Of a stretch of 64,000 bases of DNA, positions 41,971 through 53,394 are shown one piece after another (positions within the stretch are counted from its first letter, which is position 1; every line of letters starts with the position of its first letter). Where the stretch lies: assembly GCA_009746045.1 (NCBI GenBank), contig RPFO01000931.1, forward strand, positions 19,672-83,671, read 5' to 3'. Made by a program: the position numbers and the translations under genes. Below the pieces are notes generated by a model, which saw only the letters and a program-made list of their open reading frames with translations, was not told the origin of the DNA and did not search any database. This DNA comes from Mesostigma viride (lineage: Eukaryota; Streptophyta; Mesostigmatophyceae; Mesostigmatales; Mesostigmataceae).

Positions 41971-44900
41971 ACGTACACACACCATGCACGCAAGGGCCGG
42001 CTGCACACACACGTACATACACCGCGCACGCAAGGGGCGGCTGCACACACACGTACCTACACCGCGCACGCAAGGGGCGGCTGCACACACACGTACACAC
42101 ACCATGCACGCAAGGAGCGACTTCACGCACAGGTACACACACCATGCACGCAAGGTTCGGCTGCACACACATGTACATCCACCGCGCACGCAAGGGGCGA
42201 GTGCAAACACATGTACATACACCGCGCACGCAAGGGGCAACTGCCCACACATGTACATCCACCGCGCACGCAAGGGCCGGCTGCACTCACATGTACACAC
42301 ACCGCGCACGCAAGGGCCGGCTGCACACACACGTACATACACCGCGCACGCAAGGGGCAACTGCACACACACGTACACACCATGCACGCAAGGGGCGGCT
42401 GCACACACACGTACACACACCATGCACGCAAGGAGCGACTTCACGCACAGGTACACACACCATGCACGCAAGGTTCGGCTGCACACACATGTACATCCAC
42501 CGCGCACGCAAGGGGCGAGTGCAAACACATGTACATCCACCGCGCACGCAAGGGGCGGCTGCACACACACGTACATACACCGCGCACGCAAGGGGCAACT
42601 GCACACACATGTACATACACCGCGCAACCACGGGGCGGCTGCACACACACGTACACACACCATGCACGCAAGGGCCGGCATGCACACACAGTACACACAC
42701 CGCGCACGCAAGGGGCGGCTGCACACACACGTACATACACTGCGCACGCAAGGGGCTGCTGCACACACACTTACACTCACCATGCACGCGAGGGGCGGCT
42801 GCACACACACGTACACACACCGCGCACGCAAGGGACGGCTGCACACACACGTACATACACCGCGCACGCAAGGGGCGGCTGCACTTACATGTACACACAC
42901 CACGCACGCAAGGGGCGGCTGCACACACACGTACATACACCGCGCACGCAAGAACCGGCTCCACTCACATGTACATCCACCGCGCAACCACGGGGCGGCT
43001 GCACACACACGTACATACACCGCGCACGCAAGGGGCTGCTGCACACACACTTACACACAAAATGCACGCTTGGGGCGACGGCACTCACATGTACATACAC
43101 CGCGCACGAAAGGGGTGGCTGCACACACACGTACATCCACCGCGCACGCAAGGGGCGGCTGCACACACACATACATACATGCACCATGCACGCAAGGGGC
43201 GAGTGCACACACATGTACATACACCGCGCACGCAAGGGGCAACTGCCCACACATGGACATACACCATGCACGCAAGGGGCGGCTGCACACACATGTACAT
43301 CCACCGCGCACGCAAGGGGCGAGTGCACACACACGTACACACACCGCGCACGCAAGGGGCTGCTGCACACACACGTACACACACCATGCACGCAATTGCC
43401 GGCATGCACACACACGTACATCCACCGCGCACGCAAGGGGCAACTGCACACACATGTACACACACCGCGCACGCTTGGGGCGGCTGCACACACACGTACC
43501 TACACCGCGCACGCAAGGGGCGGCTGCACACACATGTACACACACCGCGCACGCAAGGGGCGGCTGCACACACACGTACACACACCATGCACGCAATTGC
43601 CGGCATGCACACACACGTACATCCACCGCGCACGCAAGGGGCAACTGCACACACATGTACACACACCGCGCACGCTTGGGGCAGCTGCACTCACATGTAC
43701 ACACACCGCGCACGCTTGGGGCGGCTGCACACACACGTACATACACCGCGCACGCAAGGGGCGGCTGCACACACACGTACATACACCGCGCACGCAAGGG
43801 GCGGCTGCACACATACGTACACACACCGCGCACGCAAGGGGCGGCTGCACACACACGTACATACACCATGCACGCAAGGGGCTGCACACACACTTACACA
43901 CACCATGCACGCAAGGGCCGGCATGCACACACACTGGCATACACCGCGCACGCAAGGGGCGGCTGCACACACGTACATACACCGCGCACGCAAGGGGCGA
44001 GTGCACACACACGTACACACACCGCGCACGAAAGGGGCGGCTGCACACACACGTACACACACCATGCACGCAATTGCCGGCATGCACACACACGTACATC
44101 CACTGCGCACGCAAGGGGCAACTGCACACACATGTACACACGCTCGGGGCGGCTGCACACACACTTACACACACCATGCACGCAAGGGCCGGCATGCACA
44201 CACACTGGCATACACCGCGCACGCAAGGGGCGGCTGCACCCACATGTACATACACCATGCACGCAAGGACAAGGATTCACACACACGTACACACACCGCG
44301 CACGCAAGGGGCGGCTGCACACACACGTACACACACCATGCACGCAATTGCCGGCATGCACACACACGTACATCCACCGCGCACGCAAGGGGCAACTGCA
44401 CACACATGTACACACGCTTGGGGCGGCTGCACTCACATGTACACACACCGCGCACGCAAGGGCCGGCTGCACACACACGTACATACACCGCGCACGCAAG
44501 GGGCAACTGCACACACACGTACACACACCATGCACGCAAGGGGCGGCTGCACACACACGTACACACACCATGCACGCAAGGAGCGACTTCACGCACAGGT
44601 ACACACACCATGCACGCAAGGTTCGGCTGCACACACATGTACATCCACCGCGCACGCAAGGGGCGAGTGCAAACACATGTACATACACCGCGCACGCAAG
44701 GGGCAACTGCCCACACATGTACATCCACCGCGCACGCAAGGGCCGGCTGCACTCAATTGTACATACACCGCCCATGCAAGGGGCGGCTGCACACACACGT
44801 ACACACACCATGCACGCAAGGGCCGGCATGCACACACAGTACACACACCGCGCACGCAAGGGGCGGCTGCACACACACGTACATACACTGCGCACGCAAG

Positions 44901-47688
44901 GGGCTGCTGCACACACACTTACACTCACCATGCACGCAAGGGGCGGCTGCACACACACGTACACACACCGCGCACGCAAGGGACGGCTGCACACACACGT
45001 ACATACACCGCGCACGCAAGGGGCGGCTGCACTTACATGTACACACACCACGCACGCAAGGGGCGGCTGCACACACACGTACATACACCGCGCACGCAAG
45101 GACCGGCTCCACTCACATGTACATCCACCGCGCAACCACGGGGCGGCTGCACACACACGTACATACACCGCGCACGCAAGGGGCTGCTGCACACACACTT
45201 ACACACAAAATGCACGCTTGGGGCGACGGCACTCACATGTACATACACCGCGCACGAAAGGGGTGGCTGCACACACACGTACATCCACCGCGCACGCAAG
45301 GGGCGGCTGCACACACACATACATACACCGCGCACGCTTGGGGCGGCTGCACACACACGTACCTACACCGCGCACGCAAGGGGCGGCTGCACACACACGT
45401 ACATACACCGCGCACGCAAGGGGCGAGTGCACACACACGTACACACACCGCGCACGCAAGGGGCGGCTGCACACACACGTACACACACCATGCACGCAAT
45501 TGCCGGCATGCACACACACGTACATCCACCGCGCACGCAAGGGGCAACTGCACACACATGTACACACACCGCGCACGCTTGGGGCAGCTGCACTCACATG
45601 TACACACACCGCGCACGCTTGGGGCGGCTGCACACACACGTACACACACCGCGCACGCTTGGGGCGGCTGCACACACACGTACCTACACCGCGCACGCAA
45701 GGGGCGGCTGCACACACACTTACACACAAAATGCACGCTTGGGGCGACGGCACTCACATGTACACACACCGCGCACGCAAGGGGCGGCTGCACACACACG
45801 TACACACACCATGCACGCAATTGCCGGCATGCACACACACGTACATCCACCGCGCACGCAAGGGGCAACTGCACACACATGTACACACACCGCGCACGCT
45901 TGGGGCAGCTGCACTCACATGTACACACACCGCGCACGCTTGGGGCGGCTGCACACACACGTACATACACCGCGCACGCAAGGGGCGGCTGCACACATAC
46001 GTACCTACACCGCGCACGCAAGGGGCGGCTGCACACACACGTACATACACCGCGCACGCAAGGACCGGCTCCACTCACATGTACATCCACCGCGCAACCA
46101 CGGGGCGGCTGCACACACACGTACATACACCGCGCACGCAAGGGGCTGCTGCACACACACTTACACACAAAATGCACGCTTGGGGCGACGGCACTCACAT
46201 GTACATACACCGCGCACGAAAGGGGTGGCTGCACACACACGTACATCCACCGCGCACGCAAGGGGCGGCTGCACACACACATACATACACCATGCACGCA
46301 AGGGGCGAGTGCAAAAACATGTACATACACCGCGCACGCAAGGGGCAACTGCCCACACATGGACATACACCATGCACGCAAGGGGCGGCTGCACACACAT
46401 GTACATCCACCGCGCACGCAAGGGGCGAGTGCACACACACGTACACACACCGCGCACGCAAGGGGCGGCTGCACACACACGTACACACACCATGCACGCA
46501 ATTGCCGGCATGCACACACACGTACATCCACCGCGCACGCAAGGGGCAACTGCACACACATGTACACACACCGCGCACGCTTGGGGCAGCTGCACTCACA
46601 TGTACACACACCGCGCACGCTTGGGGCGGCTGCACACACACGTACATACACCGCGCACGCTTGGGGCGGCTGCACACACACGTACCTACACCGCGCACGC
46701 AAGGGGCGGCTGCACACACACTTACACACAAAATGCACGCTTGGGGCGACGGCACTCACATGTACACACACCGCGCACGCAAGGGGCGGCTGCACACACA
46801 CGTACACACACCATGCACGCAATTGCCGGCATGCACACACACGTACATCCACCGCGCACGCAAGGGGCAACTGCACACACATGTACACACACCGCGCACG
46901 CTTGGGGCAGCTGCACTCACATGTACACACACCGCGCACGCTTGGGGCGGCTGCACACACACGTACATACACCGCGCACGCAAGGGGCGGCTGCACACAT
47001 ACGTACCTACACCGCGCACGCAAGGGGCGGCTGCACACACACGTACATACACCGCGCACGCAAGGACCGGCTCCACTCACATGTACATCCACCGCGCAAC
47101 CACGGGGCGGCTGCACACACACGTACATACACCGCGCACGCAAGGGGCTGCTGCACACACACTTACACACAAAATGCACGCTTGGGGCGACGGCACTCAC
47201 ATGTACATACACCGCGCACGAAAGGGGTGGCTGCACACACACGTACATCCACCGCGCACGCAAGGGGCGGCTGCACACACACATACATACACCATGCACG
47301 CAAGGGGCGAGTGCAAAAACATGTACATACGCCGCGCACGCAAGGGGCAACTGCCCACACATGGACATACACCATGCACGCAAGGGGCGGCTGCACACAC
47401 ATGTACATCCACCGCGCACGCAAGGGGCGAGTGCACACACACGTACACACACCGCGCACGCAAGGGGCGGCTGCACACACACGTACACACACCATGCACG
47501 CAATTGCCGGCATGCACACACACGTACATCCACCGCGCACGCAAGGGGCAACTGCACACACATGTACACACACCGCGCACGCTTGGGGCAGCTGCACTCA
47601 CATGTACACACACCGCGCACGCTTGGGGCGGCTGCACACACACGTACATACACCGCGCACGCAAGGGGCGGCTGCACTTACATGTACA
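41971..47688. repeat. 40-bp minisatellite, block 3 (5.7 kb)
   Basis: About 143 units. Because 40 is not a multiple of three and the unit lacks stops, all three plus frames are open for over 1,800 codons (for example 41984-47695, 42144-47702, 42211-47712), with long minus frames too. Higher-order duplication is visible: features near 45720-46595 recur 1,002 bp later, and those near 42441-42770 recur 2,148 bp later. I treat it as non-coding. Confidence 0.97.
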
Positions 47689-48506
47689 TGTTTGAAAAGT
47701 AGAGGAAACTAATGGGTTTTACACAATGCCTTGTGCTTGGCCTTGCTACCCACACACCTTGCAGGTGCTGAAAGAAAGAGAGGTTGAAGACAATTTACGT
47801 GGAAGAATAAATGGCTTTATTAGAATATAATAGTTGGAGAAGAGCTTGAATGGAGGTTGAATGGAGGTGAAATGGAGGTACCTGCCCTTAGGGGGCAGTT
47901 TCCTTTTATAACTTTTAGGCTAGGAAGGATGACATCAGCAATGACATCATCACAGAAGCTTGTAGAAACATCCTAGCATATTCCTAGCATATTCCCAGCA
48001 TATTCTCAGTATATTCCAGGAATATTCCTGGCATATTCTTAGAACATTCCTAGAACATTCTAGACATGATCCAATGAGCTGGCATAATAGCTAGATGCCA
48101 AGTGTCTACATAATAATGTGCCACATAACATGATTAATAAAGTGACACATCTCTTCTCCTTGGAGTGACAAGTGTCATGCAATGAGTCTACCCACTTGTC
48201 ATCATGTAAGTCATAACATGTGTCATCATGAGCTGCCAACACTTGTCAGCTCATGGACCAAACACTTGTCCAATAGGCCATAGCACCACTTGTCAATCAA
48301 ATACGTGATGCTACTAGGCTGACTCAGGTTACAAGTCATCCATGTCCAAGTATAGGACTATGGCACATGAATATTGATCAGCTCATTAAGCCCAATTCAT
48401 CTAGCTTATCAAAGCTATCAAATTCTCAGTCCATAAGTAATAAATCCAACAAGAAATAAATCAGGCTGGGATATGTTGTGGCCAGGTGGATATAATATCC
48501 CTAACA
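47689..48506 (-). repeat. 3' LTR of the Gag-protease element
   Basis: 818 bp, appears identical to 51403-52220; TG...CA ends. Confidence 0.95.
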
Positions 48507-48514
48507 CCCCCCTT
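48507..48514 (-). promoter_or_regulatory. Polypurine tract
   Basis: On the coding strand aagggggg directly precedes the 3' LTR. Confidence 0.75.
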
Positions 48515-49654
48515 AGCCACATGGGCACAATGCAAAAGATGTCTGGGTAGGTGGAATCTCAACACCCCCCTTAACCACATGCTCGTAGCATGCCGTCCAG
48601 TTGCTAGCATGGTGCAACTGAAAATGAAGACGCCGTCCTCGTGAAACGCTTGAAGCTCCAACATGCGGTCATGAGCCGCACTACCGCCACTGATCCGTCC
48701 CCCCCGGCAACGCGAATGAGTGTCCAACCATAGCAGCGACGCACTAGCTGCCCATCCTGGATGGCTGATACCCAACCCTTAGTTGGAAAAAGTGCTCTAG
48801 ATGCTACATTCCCCCCTCACTCAAAGCGGCTGCCCATGGACACAATAGGGGCACACAGTCCCACACATATAATACGGCAACACATGCCAACAAAGAAAGT
48901 CCCTATGAGCTAACCCAAACGGTATAGAGGTAGGGCAACGGCAACAATACGTGCTGTACACACACGGAGCAACATAACATACGCCATCTCACACAATAAA
49001 TGACACCAACATCACGTTTTACGCCAAATAAACGGGGTGAGCAAACAAACATATTGGCAACAAATGCCACACAAACAAGGTACAATACAACCTTCAACAC
49101 AAAACACAGTGGCCATAACAGATAAACAAGCTTCATAGCAAAGAAAACAGGACGTGCAAACATTACCGCCACAAAGGCGAACACAGGTAACGATTACTTC
49201 GTCACGATTCACAAATCAGTGCCCGAGAGTAAACATTACGTCCGACATTACAGGCTATGCCGAAATGCACAGCCGAATTCGACACAAAGGACGTAAACAC
49301 TTGCATAAAAGCAATGCTCTCAGCACAAAACAAAATAACACACGCGTCACAGGCACTTTACTTACGAAAACAAGTCGTAGACGACGATACAACGGCGCTT
49401 CACTACGCCGCAGACCAGTGCCACAAATAGCGTGCAAAAACTCTGGATATACACTCCAGGTACGTAGAAAACGTCTCGTGGGAACAATACCAAAATGCGT
49501 GGGCCATTGCCACTGAACGCATGGCAAAATAAGCACATAATTGCTGGAAGAACACAAAGAAAGAACCAGAGAACGCAGGCTTACGGCGCCTCACAAATTC
49601 CAGCAAACACGACACAAAAGTCGACATACAAGTTCATTTCCCACAGACAAAACA

Positions 49655-51337
49655 TTAGGGCAACCTTGAGAAGTGGGGTCTGTGCATCCTGGGCGACAAT
49701 TTCCAAGGGTCGTTGCAGCTAGCGCAATTGCAAATGCCATGGCCTGGCCGAACACCGTCAACTGACCGACGTGATGCCTTGGCAGCATTTTGCAGTCGAC
49801 TTGACCGTTGGTGCTTGACCGCACTTTGGCTGACAGGTCGCTGTCCACGTCGTTGTCGGCTCGCTCGAGGCCTCGCGCCAGCACCGGACTTGGCAGTCCA
49901 GGACTTGGAAAAATTTTGCAGCTTGGTCGATTTCGCCCTTGCGCCACGAATTTGTTCCCCCTCAGTTAGGCTGGCAGCGTTCATGCGCCGCGCCTTTGGT
50001 CTGGTCGCCGGACTTTGGTTACTAGCACCAGTATCACCTGGTATGCTGGCGGCGACAACGCGCTCCGCCTGCACTGGGCTGTTCTGGACCGCAGTTTCTG
50101 GAAGTACTTCAGCGTCTGACACGGACTTCTCCATTGCGCTGGAAACTTCTCGAATTGGCGTGAACTTCCACTGGGCCGGCGCAGAGTATATAAAGCCACG
50201 CAGTGTGCGAGTAATGCCCAGTAGGCCGCCCCCGATCCCGCATACACGGGCAAGCATGGCCAGTATGACCGTTAGGCCCACGGCCAGCCACTCCGCCGCG
50301 TGTCCCGAGGCACGTGAGATGCTGCGCTCGCTGCTCGCCATTTTCTGCCCTTGACAGGCAGCGTCGTTCTTGAAGCTCGTCGCCGACGATTTCAGCTCTG
50401 GGATGGCGTCCATCGCTGCGTCCGCACCGTGCGCGGGCAAAAAGTAGGTGTTGTTCCTCGTCCCGATGCTGCAGTGCCTGCTGTCCAGCACAGCAACCCG
50501 CTGGGCGAGGTCGACCTTGTGGCCATCCTTGACGAGCTGGCCGACTGATAGAAGTCGGGTGCTCAGCCTGGGAACGAGCAGCGCGTTTTGGAGGTGCACG
50601 TCCGCGTCCTGACCCGGCAGCTTCAGTTTGACAGTCCCGATGGCTGTCGCCTTCAGTTGGCCGCCTGAGCCGGCGATTTCCCTGTCATGAGGGTGCAGGC
50701 ACACGAAATCCGACGGGCATGGCGTCATGTGACAGCTCGCTGCGGAATCCAGCACCCAGCTGGTCGGTGCTTTCTTTTCATACTGCGTGAGTGCAGCAGC
50801 ATCCGACGGCGATGGCGACTCGGCGATGGTGGCGAAGACGAAGCCGGACCGCTCCGCAGCCTCCTCGGTGATACGCGCCTCGCTGGCACCTGGTGAGTGC
50901 TCCTTTCTCGCTTGGTTCCGTCGCGTTGCCTTGTTCTTGCGTTCTTGCTTCAGCTCCGGATGCTTCTCCCAGCACTGGGTGTCCACGTGCCCGGCCTTCT
51001 TGCAGTAATTGCACCGCCTCTTTCCTCCACTTTTCTTCGTAGTAGTGTGGAAAACCTGGCCGTTAGGGGAGCCCTCCTTCTTTGCTTGAGCAGAACGCCT
51101 TCCGTGCAGTAGCTCCTCCGCCTCCAGCAGCGCAGTCTTGACCTCCTTTAGCGAATCCTCCTCTCCAGTTAGGACCTTGACCAGGTCACAATAGGCCGAT
51201 GCTAAGGCCTTCAACACAGCCTTGATTTCTTCCCATTTCCTCAGAGACCGCCCATCAAACGTTGTGATGGACTTGCTTGTTGCCCGGAATTGCTTGTAGC
51301 ACGCTTCCTTGGTAGCCATGGTGTCTTCAGTCGCCAA
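49655..51337 (-). CDS. Short Gag, zinc knuckle and copia protease with a novel C-terminal extension
   Basis: 560 residues. The Gag remnant (1-100) is short. A CCHC knuckle lies at C109-x2-C112-x4-H117-x4-C122, and the protease active site is WVLDSAASCHMT (D197). The copia protease/pre-integrase signature VPRLSTRLLSVGQL lies at ~255-268, and GTRNNTYFL at ~292-300 resembles the start of the Gag-pre-integrase region. There the similarity ends; instead of integrase comes a unique tail with a hydrophobic segment at ~351-375 (AVGLTVILAMLARVCGIGG) that could span a membrane, then a basic Arg/Lys/Ser-rich C-terminus. The single frame is unbroken, suggesting selection or recent insertion. The tail could be a captured host sequence or a frame kept open by chance. 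Confidence 0.8.
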   Translation of the reverse strand: MATEDTMATKEACYKQFRATSKSITTFDGRSLRKWEEIKAVLKALASAYCDLVKVLTGEEDSLKEVKTALLEAEELLHGRRSAQAKKEGSPNGQVFHTTTKKSGGKRRCNYCKKAGHVDTQCWEKHPELKQERKNKATRRNQARKEHSPGASEARITEEAAERSGFVFATIAESPSPSDAAALTQYEKKAPTSWVLDSAASCHMTPCPSDFVCLHPHDREIAGSGGQLKATAIGTVKLKLPGQDADVHLQNALLVPRLSTRLLSVGQLVKDGHKVDLAQRVAVLDSRHCSIGTRNNTYFLPAHGADAAMDAIPELKSSATSFKNDAACQGQKMASSERSISRASGHAAEWLAVGLTVILAMLARVCGIGGGLLGITRTLRGFIYSAPAQWKFTPIREVSSAMEKSVSDAEVLPETAVQNSPVQAERVVAASIPGDTGASNQSPATRPKARRMNAASLTEGEQIRGARAKSTKLQNFSKSWTAKSGAGARPRASRQRRGQRPVSQSAVKHQRSSRLQNAAKASRRSVDGVRPGHGICNCASCNDPWKLSPRMHRPHFSRLP

Positions 51338-51390
51338 TGGAACTGGATGTCTCTGGGTTCACAGTGGTCTTCTTGTTCCTCAGTAACAAA

Positions 51391-51402
51391 CCTCCGATAC
51401 CA
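51391..51402 (-). promoter_or_regulatory. Primer binding site
   Basis: On the coding strand tggtatcggagg directly follows the 5' LTR; identical to the PBS at 38834-38845. Confidence 0.85.
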
Positions 51403-52220
51403 TGTTTGAAAAGTAGAGGAAACTAATGGGTTTTACACAATGCCTTGTGCTTGGCCTTGCTACCCACACACCTTGCAGGTGCTGAAAGAAAGAGAGGTTG
51501 AAGACAATTTACGTGGAAGAATAAATGGCTTTATTAGAATATAATAGTTGGAGAAGAGCTTGAATGGAGGTTGAATGGAGGTGAAATGGAGGTACCTGCC
51601 CTTAGGGGGCAGTTTCCTTTTATAACTTTTAGGCTAGGAAGGATGACATCAGCAATGACATCATCACAGAAGCTTGTAGAAACATCCTAGCATATTCCTA
51701 GCATATTCCCAGCATATTCTCAGTATATTCCAGGAATATTCCTGGCATATTCTTAGAACATTCCTAGAACATTCTAGACATGATCCAATGAGCTGGCATA
51801 ATAGCTAGATGCCAAGTGTCTACATAATAATGTGCCACATAACATGATTAATAAAGTGACACATCTCTTCTCCTTGGAGTGACAAGTGTCATGCAATGAG
51901 TCTACCCACTTGTCATCATGTAAGTCATAACATGTGTCATCATGAGCTGCCAACACTTGTCAGCTCATGGACCAAACACTTGTCCAATAGGCCATAGCAC
52001 CACTTGTCAATCAAATACGTGATGCTACTAGGCTGACTCAGGTTACAAGTCATCCATGTCCAAGTATAGGACTATGGCACATGAATATTGATCAGCTCAT
52101 TAAGCCCAATTCATCTAGCTTATCAAAGCTATCAAATTCTCAGTCCATAAGTAATAAATCCAACAAGAAATAAATCAGGCTGGGATATGTTGTGGCCAGG
52201 TGGATATAATATCCCTAACA
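51403..52220 (-). repeat. 5' LTR of the Gag-protease element
   Basis: 818 bp. On the minus strand it has a TATA box and an AATAAA signal, which would define U3-R-U5. Confidence 0.95.
51617..51624 (-). promoter_or_regulatory. TATA box in the 5' LTR
   Basis: Coding strand reads TATAAAAG; an AATAAA polyadenylation-type signal follows ~80 bp downstream at 51530-51535. The same pair lies in the 3' LTR at 47903-47910 and 47816-47821. Confidence 0.6.
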
Positions 52221-52950
52221 GTACACACACCACGCACGCAAGGGGCGGCTGCACACACACGTACATACACCGCGCACGCAAGGACCGGCTCCACTCACAT
52301 GTACATCCACCGCGCAACCACGGGGCGGCTGCACACACACGTACATACACCGCGCACGCAAGGGGCTGCTGCACACACACTTACACACAAAATGCACGCT
52401 TGGGGCGACGGCACTCACATGTACATACACCGCGCACGAAAGGGGTGGCTGCACACACACGTACATCCACCGCGCACGCAAGGGGCGGCTGCACACACAC
52501 ATACATACACCATGCACGCAAGGGGCGAGTGCAAAAACATGTACATACACCGCGCACGCAAGGGGCAACTGCCCACACATGGACATACACCATGCACGCA
52601 AGGGGCGGCTGCACACACATGTACATCCACCGCGCACGCAAGGGGCGAGTGCACACACACGTACACACACCGCGCACGCTTGGGGCGGCTGCACACACAC
52701 GTACCTACACCGCGCACGCAAGGGGCGGCTGCACACACACGTACATCCACCGCGCACGCAAGGGGCAACTGCACACACATGTACACACACCGCGCACGCT
52801 TGGGGCAGCTGCACTCACATGTACACACACCGCGCACGCAAGGGCCGGCTGCACACACACGTACATCCACCGCGCACGCAAGGGGCAACTGCACACACAC
52901 GTACATACACCGCGCACGCAAGGGGCGGCTGCACACACACGTACACACAC
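52221..52950. repeat. 40-bp minisatellite, block 4
   Basis: The array resumes at gtaca after the LTR element. The long plus and minus ORFs are artefacts as in block 3. Confidence 0.97.
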
Positions 52951-53394
52951 CGGCCGTATGAACTTGGGTGCTCGGAAGTGGTTATTCCGGGCAAAATAGT
53001 GTGACGGACCGATTTGCCTCAGGCGGCAAAAGGTTCCGGCACTATTTAACGTAACTAAAACCTGTGCACCTTGGAGGTCAGGGGTTCGAATCCTCACTGA
53101 GGCAGTTCCGGCGCATTTAGTGGTGCGTGCTCAGCGGCCTAGGCGGATGTCTCGGGCTCTTCGTCCCCCCTCCATGAGGCCAGGTTTTAGTTACGTTAAA
53201 TAGTGCCGGAACCTTTTGCCGCCTGAGGCAAATCGGTCCGTCACACTATTTTGCCCGGAATAACCACTTCCGAGCACCCAAGTTAATTCGGCCGAATGAA
53301 CTTGGGTGCTCGGAAGTGGTTATTCCGGGCAAAATAGTGTGACGGACCGATTTGCCTCAGGCGGCAAAAGGTTCCGGCACTATTTAACGTAACT
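52951..53394. mobile_element. Truncated palindromic element (half P, spacer, P)
   Basis: A half palindrome starts at the central cggccg (52951-53056), then the spacer in plus orientation (53057-53188) and a complete 206-bp palindrome (53189-53394). Its centre reads ttcggccgaatgaac, a variant of the 41090 copy. The left end is broken exactly at the palindrome centre and no target duplication remains. Confidence 0.85.

Larger units (their letters stand above)
47689..52220 (-). mobile_element. Gag-protease-only copia LTR retrotransposon (non-autonomous)
   Basis: 4,532 bp with 818-bp LTRs (47689-48506 and 51403-52220) that appear identical, ends TGTTTG...CTAACA and the duplication gtaca (47684-47688 and 52221-52225). 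The minus strand is coding. A PBS lies next to the 5' LTR and a polypurine tract next to the 3' LTR. One ORF (49655-51337) encodes a short Gag, zinc knuckle and protease in the canonical copia position, but no integrase, RT or RNase H. 48507-49654 is non-coding in any convincing sense; it repeats the polypurine-type block (cacccccctta) at ~48563. Confidence 0.9.

Noticed and set aside
41984-47712. Plus-strand ORFs of 1,903, 1,852 and 1,833 codons, and minus ORFs up to 814 codons, as giant repeat proteins
   Set aside because: All frames are open at once because the 40-bp unit lacks stops; the peptides are cyclic translations of the repeat and there is no gene-like boundary or unique domain.
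48903-49557. ORFs in the 3' part of the Gag-protease element as a hidden RT or integrase
   Set aside because: No DD, YVDD or HHCC motif in any frame; codon-poor short ORFs on both strands.
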